Positions 32,171 to 43,585 of a stretch of 64,000 nucleotides of DNA are shown here, in pieces (the stretch's first letter is position 1; every line of letters starts with the position of its first letter). Source of the DNA: Ursus arctos (taxonomy: Eukaryota > Chordata > Mammalia > Carnivora > Ursidae); contig NW_026623067.1 in NCBI RefSeq assembly GCF_023065955.2, positions 57,854,444 to 57,918,443 of the forward strand, in the 5' to 3' direction. The position numbers and the translations under genes were made by a program. The notes below the pieces were generated by a model. It had not been told where the DNA came from. It worked only from the letters and a program-made list of their open reading frames with translations, and made no database searches.

Positions 32171-34239
32171 TGAGTCCACAGCTTGCAAGTGTGGCTAAGG
32201 CACAGGCTGCGCCCCAGGGTAACCCTGGACTGCTGACCAGAGTCAACCAAGGAAAACACACAGACTGCTGTGTGTCCCACAGCTGAACCACTGCACCAGT
32301 GGAACACTGGTTTGGGGCACAAGCATTTTTCAAAAGCCCCTCAAGGTTGAGAACCCGGATGATAAGTGTCACCAGGAGCATTTGTTAAATACATTGATTA
32401 CCATGTCTCTTTTCCAGAAAATTCTGTTTCACTAGATTAGGGTTGGAGCCTGGCAACTTGTGGTGTAAGGAGCAGCCAAGGTAATTTTCATCTTAAAGGA
32501 AGTTTGGGAAATACTGCTAGAGGTCAGAATTTCAAAGACATTTCAATAGGTCTTTAAATGTCAATCCATCAGTTGCAGTATGAAGACTCAGGAAGATTTC
32601 TGGTTCTGTCTCATGTGGGTGAGGCTTAAAGCTTCATTGGCACTGCTCTTGAGGGGAACTGGGCTGGAGTAGTTGATAGCACTACACACTCACACAACTC
32701 TAAAACTGTCTACTGACAGCACCTGACAACAAAACCCAATATTTTGGCAGTACTCATATACCTTGAGCATTCTATATACTTTAGACAAAAACCAGGAGAA
32801 AGGCCTCATGCCTTCTTAATAAGGGTAGAAGGAGATCGGGCAGGCACCAGGGAAGCCGTGCTTGAGGCCAAGGACTTCTTCCCCTCCACGTCCTCTTCCG
32901 GGGCCTCCCGAACTCTGTCGCCAGTGCACGAGCACACACACCGGAGTGACAGAGTAGGTAATACAGTGAGACTATGGTCATCACCTCTATTTCCCTGGAC
33001 ATAGACCTATAAGGTGCCTGATGTAAGGCAGCCATCTTGCCTGTCCCTGTCTCCTGAAGAGTGCACTCATGTTCCCTTTCGACTGTCTCTTGTCTTATCA
33101 ATGACTCTCTGGAATCTTGGTCAGCTTCTTTCTGAGCTATTTCATGAGCACCATTTTTACCAACTCCATTTTATCCTTTCCGTCTGTTGTGTTTACTGAC
33201 CCTTCTCTAGATGCAGAAGGAAATGCCTGATCTTTCATACTTGATGCATGCAATTTCACTCCTGCAACCAAGAAAAATCTCTCCTTTGCAGCTTTCTTCT
33301 CTTTTCCCCTTCCTTACCCCAAGAAAAGTCACGGATCTATTTGTGGACAATGTTCCAGTTCTAGAATTTACCCTGCCAGAATAATCTTCCTAATGGGAAA
33401 TCTAATGGGGCCTCCCACTGCCAGAGGAGACCACCCCATCTGCAGCTGGGGACAAGAGACACTCCCAGACCAGATGTCAAGAGACGCAGCAGATCAGGGC
33501 TTGATGTATATTCATTGCTTATTTAATATTCGAGCATCTTTTTCTAAAGATATTTCTATTGAACTCACTTGTGGTGTCACCATCTGGAAAATATCAAGCC
33601 TCACCCCACTGAGGTAAACCCCTATTGCGCATTTTTCCCCTTTTATGTGAGCCCAGTGGGCATAGAGTGTGTATCTCTATGTTTAGCAGAGTTCCTTGCC
33701 AAGGCAGCTCTCAAACATATGATATTCTCTAAATAAATCAGTGTTGTAGAGACGCATTAACAACCACTCCTAATTGATGCTAACAGAGAGTTTAAATGGG
33801 GCTCTAAGGAGCTCCCATGACTTCTTGATGTGAGGTCCTTTTAAAGTGGTGGATTAGGGTTTTAAGAGAGAATAAGCTGTCCAAAAATTCATTTATTTCA
33901 TTACAATCAGTTTTTAAATTGGGCCAAATATTCTCCCAAGGTCTAGAATAAGATCTGTGTCTAAACCTACCAATAAAGGGCTTAGTTAACTCTCAAGGAC
34001 ACAGACCAAGAGGCAAGCATTGTGCTACAGACCATTCAACCAATGGGAATTGAAAAACCATAGCTGTTAGACAATAGGGATGATTAAGATGAAAATTTAT
34101 ATTTGGGTGGGGAGAGTAATCATATTTTGCTCAGCAGGCTTATTGTCTTTGTGTTTTGAAATAAAATTAATTTGCATTCTCTGGGTGTTCATAAACTGGT
34201 GTGGGGAAGTATCTCAGATATAATGTAATTGGCAAATGA
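32171..34239. other. Unassigned sequence
   Basis: No gene or confidently named repeat in about 2 kb. Overlapping opposite frames at 32744-33004 (+) and 32781-33101 (-) are chance frames; a moderately CpG-containing patch near 32820-32950 is too small to call an island. Confidence 0.45.
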
Positions 34240-34363
34240 AAAATAAGTCCTTTTTTAAATTAAATAAGCTCTAGGTCCAACGTAGGGCTTGAACTCATGA
34301 CCCTGAGATCAAGAGTTACATCTCCACTGACTAAGCCAGCCAGGTGCCCCCAAAATGAGTCTT
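34240..34363 (-). mobile_element. Old short Can-SINE
   Basis: The body (34253-34351) on the minus strand has GGCACCTGGCTGGCTTAGTC, the 'ctcttgatctcagggtcatg' region and 'gttgggcc'-like remnants. Flanks AAAATAAGTCCTT and AAAATGAGTCTT are a diverged target-site duplication. Confidence 0.85.
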
Positions 34364-34715
34364 AATTTTTAAGTTTGTTGCAGATAAGGTAAAAGCGAAT
34401 AAAATTTATTCATCCAAAAATTCATATAAACAGTTGCTATGTGACAGTGGTAACGTGGTTCCTAGAGAGAATAAGACACCCCCACAGGACACGTTACCCA
34501 CCACACTGAGTTCACCTCAAGTAGACAGGATGTGAGGCAGCGTATTATGTCTCACAAAAACGTGTTTCAGGCTATTGCTCTAAAAAAGTATCCATTCATT
34601 GGTGATATGCTCATTTTCCTCTATGCCTAATAAGTACTGCATGGAGGTAGTAAAAAAAAAAGCGATTCTAGGTAAAAAGGACAAAAGTGAGTAATTTAGG
34701 AAGAAGGAGACAAAT
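34364..34715. other. Unassigned sequence
   Basis: Nothing recognised between two old SINEs; an A run lies near 34652. Confidence 0.45.
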
Positions 34716-34843
34716 TTGTCTTACTTTTTTTTTTAAAGTAAGCCATAGATCCCAACACAGGGCTTGAACTCCCAACCCTGAGGTCAAGAGTCAGACACTT
34801 TACTGAGTGAGCCACCCAGGTACCCCAAAGCTTGTCTTACTTT
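34716..34843 (-). mobile_element. Old short Can-SINE with target-site duplication
   Basis: The body (34728-34831) reads on the minus strand as GGTACCTGGGTGGCTCACTC followed by 'ctgactcttgacctcagggt'. TTGTCTTACTTT flanks it at 34716-34727 and 34832-34843 exactly. Confidence 0.93.
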
Positions 34844-36486
34844 AGACCTAAATTAGCACGGAGAGGAAGTTGGGAAGTTGTTGAAAAGTAGCTGACACTG
34901 ACAAGGATGAACCGGGTGCAGGCATTCCCCTCCCTCTCCGCCAGTTCTATTTCTATTCAATAGTCAATATTTCTATTGAACTTCTATTACAAAGGTGGAT
35001 GCCCGGGTGAGCGGGTGAGTGTAACACACACGTTGGCCCCTTCAGAGCCCCAGGCAGCGCAGGCTCAGTGAGGGAAGCTGTGCACACAGCTCTGACACTC
35101 TCGCCCTCCTTGTGCCCCCTGCTCCCACAGATTCCGCTGCTGCATCTCTCCAGCTCCGCTCTCGGGGCTCCTTCCACCTCAGCACGGACTCGTGATTTCT
35201 GGCACATTCCTCTTATTGAGGCCATTTGGCAATTCCTCTGGTAGGGCACTTGGCAAAATTTTCCATACAGCATGAAATCATATCAAAAATCATTTTGTTG
35301 ACATTAGGACTGAGATGACGACGACGTTAGAATCGAGATGTGATGTGATGTCATCTATTTGTCTTATACACATTTGGGGGCTGAATTCTAATTGTTTGCT
35401 GGCCGTCTTTAAGATTATTAGACATATCAGGTAGAAAAGCACTGTCCTAGCACAGCTGGTTCTAGCACAGATTTTGATGTTTGTGAATTGTGAAGTAAAA
35501 TAATGTTTCTCAAAAGAGAAGTGACCCTCTTGAGTATGTCATATGCATTTCTCCTTTCCTTTAGCAAAAAGAGCTTTTGTTGGAAAATGGCAGGTGAAAT
35601 GAGATTTTCACCAGGAGGCTTTTGGGAAGAGGAATCCACTCTCTGTTCATGAGCACACAACGCTGAACCAACAATTGAGGGTTTGTATGCCCTGGGAAAG
35701 GTGCTGAGTATCTGGACAGAGAAGGGTCCGAGCCACACTCGCTCCTGCAGGCTAGGGCCTGGCAGATGGTGGGGGGCGGGGTGGGGTTGTCGCTAACAAG
35801 TCAGCTAACAAGTCAGCAGTCATGATCTCACAGTGTGGAAAGTGCTGGAACACAGGTGTGTACAAGTATATTGAAGGGCCAGAGGAGGAGTTACTAAGAC
35901 TGCCTGATAGTGAACACGGAAGGGTCAGAGATAGGCTTCATATATTCACCTTGTGCTCTGCCACCAGCTATAGTTGCAAATTTGTTTGGGAAGGGTTTGT
36001 TTGTTTGTTTTTGCTGGTATCCATTCTTTGGGGTTTTCCACAGACCGTTATGTTATCTGAAACAAAAACAGTTTTGGTCCGTAGTGGGACATCTGAGAGG
36101 TGGATTTTCAGGGCCACCTCCCTAAGTTGTGAAAGGAGAGGAGGAGGCAGCCCCCCAACCCCAGCATGAAGGAACTCCGCATGTCTGAAGTAAGTAATCC
36201 TGTGGCTGGAGATCAGGCTAAACAGTAGGAGGGACAAGAGATTAGTAGAAGAGTGTGAGGTGGGCCTCGGAGGACAGAGGTGGGCCAGGATCTAATGACA
36301 GCCCTTGTGGGCTGGGGAGAAATTTTGGATTGTATCTTGAAGGCAAAGAAGAGCTAGTGAGGGGTTGGAGCCCAAGAACAAGGCCAGATGAGATCAGTTG
36401 TGAGAGGATTCTGGCAGCGTCAGGGAAGATCGAGTGAGGGCAGGTAGAGCGTGGGAGACAAGTGAGGAGAGCATGGCTTTGGTCTG
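34844..36486. other. Unassigned sequence
   Basis: No gene recognised. A (GTTT)n scrap lies near 35996-36012. Frames at 34953-35273 (-), 35427-35738 (-) and 35822-36169 (+) are short, without domains. Confidence 0.45.
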
Positions 36487-36940
36487 ATGACAGATGATGA
36501 GAGCCCGAACCAGTCTCAGCCCCTGGAAACTCAGAATGTGACCTTACATGGAAGCAGGGTTGCTGCAGATATAATTAAGACACAAATTAAGATGAAGTCA
36601 CGCTGGGGTCAGGTGAGCCCTTCATCCAATACGATTGGTGTCCTTTATAAGGTGTCTCTTCTTATAGAAGAGAAGACACAGGTATAGAGAGAAGGGGGCC
36701 GTGTGCAGACGGAGCGGAGACAGGGCCGGTGCGGCTGCATCAGGGATTGCCGGCAAACACGGCAGCCAAGAAGAAGGTCTGGGACATCTCCTTCCCTCCA
36801 GCCTTCAGAGAGAGGATAATCCTGCTGACATCTTTAGACTTCTAGCCTCCAGAACTATTAAAAAATAAATTTCTGTTGTTTCAAGCCACCTCAGTCTGTG
36901 GTACTTTGCAATGGCATCTTGGGAAGTGAACACACGGAGT
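36487..36940 (+). mobile_element. MaLR-type LTR (MST/MLT1-like)
   Basis: 'ctcagaatgtgaccttacat', 'gcagatataattaagacaca', 'ggtgtcctttataaggtgtc', 'ctagcctccagaactattaa' and 'aataaatttctgttgtttca' occur in the order of this LTR class, including its own poly(A) signal. Solo LTR, no internal coding part seen. Confidence 0.85.
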
Positions 36941-37165
36941 AGAGTGGAAAAGCCTTTATTTTGCTGCAAAGCCAGACAGGTGAGTCTTCTTGAAGACCGG
37001 AGGGAAGGTAAGCGCAGCACAGAGCCGATGTGTTTAGGGACGGGAGTGACGGCAGGGGCAACGGAGAGAGTTACAGCCTATGGGCATCTATGCTCTATGA
37101 AGCCAGGGATGGGGATCACCTGCTGAGAGTGAAGGGGGCTGAATGAGGTCACAATTTCTGTTACC

Positions 37166-37665
37166 ATCTGTATTAGTTCTCTATCACATGTCACAAATTG
37201 CCCCCGAATTTAGCAGCTTCAAACAGCAAACATTCGTCGTCTCACATAGTTGCTTTCTAAGAGCCAGGAATCTGGGACTGGCTCAGCTGCGTGGGTCAGG
37301 CTCAAGGTCTCTCACGGAGGTTGCGATCAAGGTGTCGGACAGCACTGCAGTTTTCTAGTTTCCACTGGGGCTGGAGAATCTGCTTCCACAGTGGCTCATT
37401 CACATGGATCTCTCTATATGGTCCTCACTACATGGCAGCCTGTTTTCCCTTCTTGCAAGTGATCAAGAGAGAAACCAAGTCATAAACCACAGTGTCTTCT
37501 ATGACCTAAGCTTGGAAGTCACACCCCATCGCTTCTGCTGTGTTCTACTGCTGATACAGACCCGTTCTGATACATTGAAGGGCAAACTACACAAAAGAAC
37601 AAATACTAGGAGGCAGGGATCATTAGGAGCCATCCAGGAGCCTGGCTACCACACCACTGCCATGC
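37166..37665 (-). mobile_element. MaLR-type LTR, opposite orientation
   Basis: Begins 'tgtattagttctctatcaca', continuing 'caaattgcccccgaatttag' as in antisense MLT1-type LTRs, with 'ggttgcgatcaaggtgtcgg' and 'cacatggatctctctatatg' further in. It ends near 'cctggctaccaca'. Frames of 64-128 codons across it are chance. Confidence 0.8.
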
Positions 37666-37689
37666 TGAAGCCTCCTGAATCTTGTACAG

Positions 37690-38820
37690 TCCTGGTATTT
37701 CCCCCTGAGTTTCAGACACACACCATTAAGGTGTCTTCTGGCCATCCCCTTTTAAAGGTCCCACGAGCACTTCAAAGGCAACCTGTATAAAACTGAACTC
37801 TTCATTCTACTTGGGGAGTAGAAGCCAGATTCCTTCCCTACCACTCTCTTAGTCAGAAGCTCCAGCAGTGACTCAAACACTCAAGCTAGAAGCTGACATC
37901 ATCCATGACCATTCTCCTTCACCAACTCTTCCAATTCAAACCATCAGAAGTCCTATCAGTTTTACTTTCCAAATACTTCTGGAATCTATTGCCTTCTCTC
38001 CAAACTGACTTTCACAGCCCTACTTAAGGAATTTATCTCTCACCTGGATCACTGCAACAGCCTCCAGACTATTGGACCAACATATAGCTGTCACGAACCA
38101 TGAAGGTTCTAGGATTTATCCTACTTGTGAGCCAACAAGTTAGCTTGGATTCTAGCAGTTTCATGGATGCTGACAGAATACATAAGATTCCTGGGTCAGA
38201 GACAAAAGACTCAATAACTCCCAGCATAGCAAACAGCGTGAACCCCATTTTCATCTCAGTTCCCCTTGCTTTCCTGAGAACCACAGGGTCAACACGGAGT
38301 GACCCAGGCAGACGCTACATCCACAGTGGGATTCTGCCTCAATTGAGAAACCCCAAGCTTAGGAAAGCTGAATGTTTATAGCAGCCTATAAGCAGAGCTG
38401 CCTGCCCTTCGCTCCAAAGAGAGTCACTATCTCCATCTTCCAAGGATGCTTTGGAACCTAGGATTCTTAGAAGGAACATCCTTGAAAGAATAATCCAGAA
38501 CAAAAGAGCAATTTGTACTTCATTTGCAATACATGCAAAAAAAAGTGAGAAACTCAGTGGGATTGTCTCCCAACAACAGCCAAACCCAAATCAGGCCATT
38601 CATTGATTTCCCATACCTACAGAATAAAGTCAGGTTTCTTAAAGCAACACTGTCTTCCTCTGCAGCCTCATCCCTCATACTCCAGTGTGAGCCAGAAACG
38701 ATGCACAGCCCCTCCTCAAACAATCGGTGTTACTTCTTGTCTCCAGGTCTCTGCCTGAATTTCCTCCTCCTTTCCCTAGAGATCATTCATCACATGCTCT
38801 GCGAAGTCACTTCTGAGGCT
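37690..38820 (+). mobile_element. LINE-2 relic split by an LTR
   Basis: The left part (to about 38085) contains L2 ORF2-type text such as 'ctcacctggatcactgcaac' followed by 'agcctccagactattgg'. The right part (from about 38545) has 'cattgatttcccatacctac' followed by 'agaataaagtcaggtttctt', the next expected L2 block. The gap is filled by an LTR. Frames are broken. Confidence 0.75.
38089..38540. mobile_element. ERVL-type solo LTR inserted in L2
   Basis: Starts TGTCACGAACCATGAAGG and runs through 'cctgggtcagagacaaaaga', 'ccttgctttcctgagaacca' and 'cgctacatccacagtgggat' to 'cttcatttgcaatacatgca'. I recognise this as an ERV-class LTR (MLT2-like) but am unsure of family and orientation. There is no internal retroviral coding sequence. 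The two frames through it (38069-38284 - and 38100-38381 +) are not genes. Confidence 0.55.
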
Positions 38821-39865
38821 CACGTGCATTTTGGGTGTTGCTGGGTTAATGTTTGTCTATGGGGACAGGGGTCAACAATCCTTACTCTTTATTGGACTAA
38901 TTTACCACTTGCAACCATTTTCTTCTTTCTCTAGAAGGAACTGCCCTTTATGTGATGAAGTCACTGCATGTTCCAGTGAAATGAGTCTCCATGATTTTCT
39001 TGGCAACTTCTGTGGCTGTGTCAGGTCAATACCTCATTTCTATTCTCACTCCTGGTTCTACTTTGCCTCTTGGCTGCACTGTCTCCACAGTAGGGCTGGA
39101 GCAGCTTCTTTTGGGTTCTGGGTCTGGTTGTTTTTACTCTACCAACGTCAAAACCAAATACATATTTTCAGTTACAAAACAGCCCTTCACACCATAGCTT
39201 TATAAACTTCCGACGGGAGGCCTACTGCATGGCCAGAAGGAGCAGAAGCAAGGTTTTGAACAGTGGCCCACAGCACCATCAATTTCTACTTCTCCTTGGA
39301 AACAGAGCTGAATAGAATATGTCACAAAATACTGTAGTTTTGAGACAGCTTTGAGAGATGCTGTGAGAAAACTATTAATTCATTCCAGAAGTGAACTCTG
39401 GTGGTCATTTGACCATGTTTCAGGAATCCACTGGTTTCCAAAGAATTCTTAGGAGTGGCGCCCAAGCAACACTGACTTCATCTAACTCCTTTCTTTTATT
39501 GCCCCCATTTGTTTTGTTTGCTTGTTTTTGCTTTTTTGTTTTTCTGTGAAATGAACTGAAGATGACTCATCAACCTGGCTTGGAGTAAAGAGAACTAACA
39601 AGGAGTGAGAGCATAAGGCTTGTAACGCACCGCTGGAACACGAACGAAAAATGTCGTATGAGATCATGCCCATGTGCATGAACTAAAAAGGTACAGTTTT
39701 CCCATTGGGCATTTCCTTTTGTTGTATGTGTGTCACCTTCTGGGGCATCTGCCCGGCTGACAATGACTCTTCTTACCGAGGCCTCTATGAGATCTATAGA
39801 GCCGGGCCCCTGACAACCATGTGTATGGAACCTGATTCTGGCCCCATCTCCCACCCCACAGGCAT
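38821..39865. other. Unassigned sequence
   Basis: No gene recognised; T-rich stretch near 39505-39545. Overlapping frames at 38524-38934 and 38831-39205 continue out of the L2 relic and have no domain. Confidence 0.45.
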
Positions 39866-39950
39866 CTTCTTCATTCCCTCACATACTCCAACCACCGACA
39901 GCAATGACTGGAACGTAGCAAGTGTTCAATAAACATGTGCTGAATGGGTA
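39866..39950 (+). mobile_element. L2 3'-tip fragment
   Basis: 'aacgtagcaagtgttcaata' followed by 'aacatgtgctgaatggg' is the 3' end pattern of L2. Confidence 0.6.
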
Positions 39951-41280
39951 ATCAGGGGAAGTGAGACTAACTGGAAAGGTCCCTCCTGTGCTTGGGGCTG
40001 GAACTAGAACATGTGGACTCTGGAGCTGGAGGCAGCCTCACCCCACCATTGGGGCTGAGGAGCAGGGGAAGGGCAGAGACCATGGACACCTGGAGAGAGG
40101 TCTGGAGAGTGAGAATTTGGGCTGACTCCTGCTGATTCTCTAATTTCTGCTACCAGGCCTTTCTTGAATAAATTCCTTTGTCTATGCCTAAACTAGCCCC
40201 AGGGTGTGAGCCCAACACAGTACAGAAAACTTGGAAGTTGATGTGGCAAAATCTAGATGTGATAAAAGTAGGCCCCTCACTACCAGAAGCCCTGGAGCAG
40301 AGATGGGTTGTCACATCTGGGAAATGCTGGGTGAGCTAGCCACAGCGCACCCTTTTCTCTCCCACGCTTCTGAACTCACAGGTGTGTTCTGACAACGATG
40401 CAAGGACCCTGGCTCAACACAGTGGAGACATGAAATGGTTAAACAATAAAACCCCCATTTCCACAGAGATATCTGATAATGTTATACAGGAAATATTGTG
40501 AAGCCCATACTGGAGCTCTAAAAGCATGGTCTAAAGTGGAAACATTTTTTTCTCTCCCCACAAAAAAACAGACAAGTAAACACCATCTCTCATTGCCACA
40601 GCTCCACGGAGACACAAAGACAGACCCAGCATGCTTGGCACGGAGTGGTACACAAGAAGTTGCAAGGCCACACGTACACACTGCGGCCCTGCGCGTCAGT
40701 AACTGGTGGCAGGCCACTCCGCCGAGGATTATGGAAGTGGAGGGAACTTCCTAGGTTCTTAGCAATTAGGAATTAACTTAGTGAGATAGAGCTGATGAAG
40801 TTTTGGTATTTCAACTCTGAACTTTGAGCATTTACAAGACTCTCAACAATTTTCTGCAGTTAATACGCAGTATGCCACGCAAAGGAAACGCGCTGGCACA
40901 GAACAAAGAATTCAGATGACAAGAGAAAATTCCAGACGGACTCAGGACCAAGACCTTTCCCTTCGCCACAGCCAGCTTAGTATTTCGCCAGTACTAATGA
41001 GCAGCCATATTACCTATTAGTGGCTGGGTTTGCTGAGTTAGGCGGCAGTCCCAAATACCCACTCGGTCTCCAGGCTTCAGGCAGCTTGGGGGGATTTCTC
41101 ACTCCCGGAACCTGCAGGTTCTGTGCAGGTCATGCTGTAGGTCCCCTGCCTGTCTTTCCGCTCAGGTACCGCCTGAAGGAGCAGTTCCCACCTGGGAGGT
41201 GCTGTCGCCTGGCAGAGGGAAGGCAGAGGGCACAACCACACCATGGCTTTTAAAGCCTCTGCTCCCAAGGACACCATGAC

Positions 41281-41282
<2 letters not shown>
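39951..41282. other. Unassigned sequence
   Basis: No gene or named repeat. Frames at 40439-40717 (-) and 40479-40754 (+) overlap each other. Confidence 0.45.
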
Positions 41283-41329
<47 letters not shown>

Positions 41330-41339
41330 ACACACACAC
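41283..41339. repeat. (AC)n microsatellite
   Basis: About 23 AC units followed by an interrupted ACCACACAC end. It is probably length-polymorphic. Confidence 0.97.
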
Positions 41340-41744
41340 CCCACTGGCGCAAACAAGGCCCGGGGCAAAAGGCTGCCTGCAATGGGGCAGGCAGTTTGAT
41401 CTCCCAGGGACAACCACTAGGGTGGGGCTGAGTCAGGAGCGAGTCTGTTGACAATAAGACAATATAGCACAGCAGGGATGAGGTGTATTTCCAGAACCAC
41501 GCTCGCTATCAATGGCAGTCTGATCTACATAATTACGCTTAAGTTAATGGTATAGTAAACAGTTTACGGGCTCAATCTATAATGTGGGCTTGGCCATTTC
41601 TAATGACTCCTTTTGTGGCTCCCCAAAGCGTGGGTATCAAAGACCCCCTCAGGTATTAATAAAAACCAGTGGAACCCTGACTGGCAAATGCAGGCACAAT
41701 TCTGACACTGGGGAAATGACTTCCCTGGGATATCTCAGGGGAGT
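41340..41744. other. Unassigned sequence
   Basis: No gene or repeat recognised. Confidence 0.45.
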
Positions 41745-41905
41745 GTTTTTCAAAGTGTGGTGCGTGCTCCTCCTGCAGCAGAAGGACTTGAGATGTCGGG
41801 TCAACATGCAGATTTGGGGGCTCCAAGTGGAATCTGAGTTTCTCGGGGTGAGGCCCAGGGATCTGCGCTGAAACAGCCTTCCCGGTGATTCTGACTTGTC
41901 AGTGC
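41745..41905 (-). mobile_element. MER5A-like hAT element
   Basis: 'ttcaaagtgtggtgcgtgct', 'aatctgagtttctcggggtg' and 'aggcccagggatctgcgctg' ending 'ggtgattctgact' follow the reverse complement of the MER5A nonautonomous hAT consensus. The ends are incomplete. Confidence 0.75.
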
Positions 41906-43024
41906 AGAAATTCCGCCCTCACCTGGGCTCGCTCCGCTCAGAGAGCATTACTCGCGACACCCGTGTCATCAGTTGCTGTCCTCGTGTGCCCGCCATGTGC
42001 CAGCTACACCCATGTGCTGGGGGTCCAGCCAGGACTTGGAATTTCCTGCCAAGTCCGACAGGAGGAGGTGCTTTTTATGGAATGGCTTTTAATGTGAGCC
42101 TCTACCCTTCCTTCACATGCACTGCAGTTTATACAGTTCACTCTTTTCCTCATAAATCAACATCTGTGAATCATTCTGTCATTTGTCTATTTTTAGAAAT
42201 GACATGTGACTATATTAAACAATGTTCTCATAAAAAATCCTCTTATAGTAGTAACAATTGTTTGAAAACGTATATTTTAACTGCTTTTCCTCGACAGTGC
42301 ACATTTGGAACAAAATCTGTGATGAAAGCTTAACCGTTAAGTTTCCAAACTTGATTTTTTTGTGAGGTTTGTACATTGTTAAATATTTCAGTTATTGATC
42401 CCTAAAATGAAAAATAAAATTTTAAAGTTTATATTCTGGCTCTGCCTATGATTTTCCAGGGCTTTTTAAAAGAGAAAGACAGCAGTGTTCCATGTGGGAT
42501 GATTTCGTTTTAGAGTTCTGTTGCAGTGACCTCTGCCCCTGCCTGGGTCATTAAATTCAATACACTTCTTCCAACTAAAAGTTTCCTGGCCTCACTGTGC
42601 CTTACCCCAGCCTGGGTGAGCACTCTTGTGACATAAGCTGCCCCAAAAGCTGCCAGCTCATTTTAGGACAGTTCTGCTAGCAAGGAGTTCTGTGAGGCCT
42701 GTCTGCTTCCCTGTGGACTCTGAGGTCATCGCCGTGCTCTGCAAGAGGGGACACTTAGGCACAAATCCCTTCAAGGTCTATTCTGCTGTCCACCTCCCAC
42801 CTCATACATGAATTACTTCCCAGACTTGGTTGAGCAAAAGAGTTCATGACATTAAGATCTCAAAAGTTATTTCAAAGAGAGGAGCGGACAATTTATTACA
42901 AAATTCAGATAAGAAGAAGAAGGGAGAGAGAGAGAAAAAAAGAAGGGAAGATTTTTTTTTTTTACTACCTAAACTTTACTGAATAAACACAATATCAAAC
43001 AAATGCACTCAAATATTGTATAAA
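41906..43024. other. Unassigned sequence
   Basis: No gene recognised. A GA-rich stretch (about 42915-42960) ends in a T run. The 145-codon plus frame at 41896-42333 has no recognisable motif. Confidence 0.45.
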
Positions 43025-43245
43025 ATATCAATTTTAGGGGCGCCTGGGTGGCACAGCAGTTAAGCGTCTGCCTTCGGCTCAGGGCGTGATCCTGGCATTA
43101 TGGGATCGAGCCCCACATCAGGCTCCTCCGCTGTGAGCCTGCTTCTTCCTCTCCCACTCCCCCTGCTTGTGTTCCCTCTCTCGCTGGCTGTCTCTATCTC
43201 TGTCAAATAAATAAATAAAATCTTTAAAAATATATATCAATTTTA
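43025..43245 (+). mobile_element. Can-SINE, young type, with target-site duplication
   Basis: The body (43037-43233) is nearly consensus: GGGGCGCCTGGGTGGCACAG, GGGATCGAGCCCCACATCAG, CTTCCTCTCCCACTCCCCCT, AAATAAATAAATAAAATCTT. ATATCAATTTTA flanks it at 43025-43036 and 43234-43245. The tail is short (AAAAATAT). Confidence 0.96.
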
Positions 43246-43461
43246 AAGGCCTTTCTTTTCAGGCTAAGGACAAACACAATACAGGTAGCCATGCTCGTTT
43301 AGCATAATTAGCTGATTTTATACAGCACTTACATCTTTTAGTTCACAAGGATATTATTAAATGATAGAGGATATCTAATATAACTATTTCTAAAGAACTA
43401 GGAAATAAATTTCTAAGAAAGAAAGATTTTACAGACCCCATATTTTATACCCAGTCCCATC
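43246..43461. other. Unassigned spacer
   Basis: No feature recognised in this short interval before the homopurine tract. Confidence 0.45.
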
Positions 43462-43585
43462 AGGGGAAGGGGAAGGGAGGGAAGAAAAGAAGGAGAAAGA
43501 AAAGAAAAGAAAAGAAAAGAAAAGAAAAGAAAAGAAAAGAAAAGAAGGGAGGGAGGAAGGGAGGGAAAGGAGAGAAGGAGGAAGA
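43462..43585. repeat. 124-nt homopurine tract with (GAAAA)n core
   Basis: Every base from 43462 to 43585 on the plus strand is A or G. The centre is about a dozen AAAAG units, flanked by GGGA-rich units. Long mirror-like homopurine-homopyrimidine DNA can form triplex (H-DNA). The Ser/Phe/Leu-rich minus frames here are artefacts. Confidence 0.97.
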
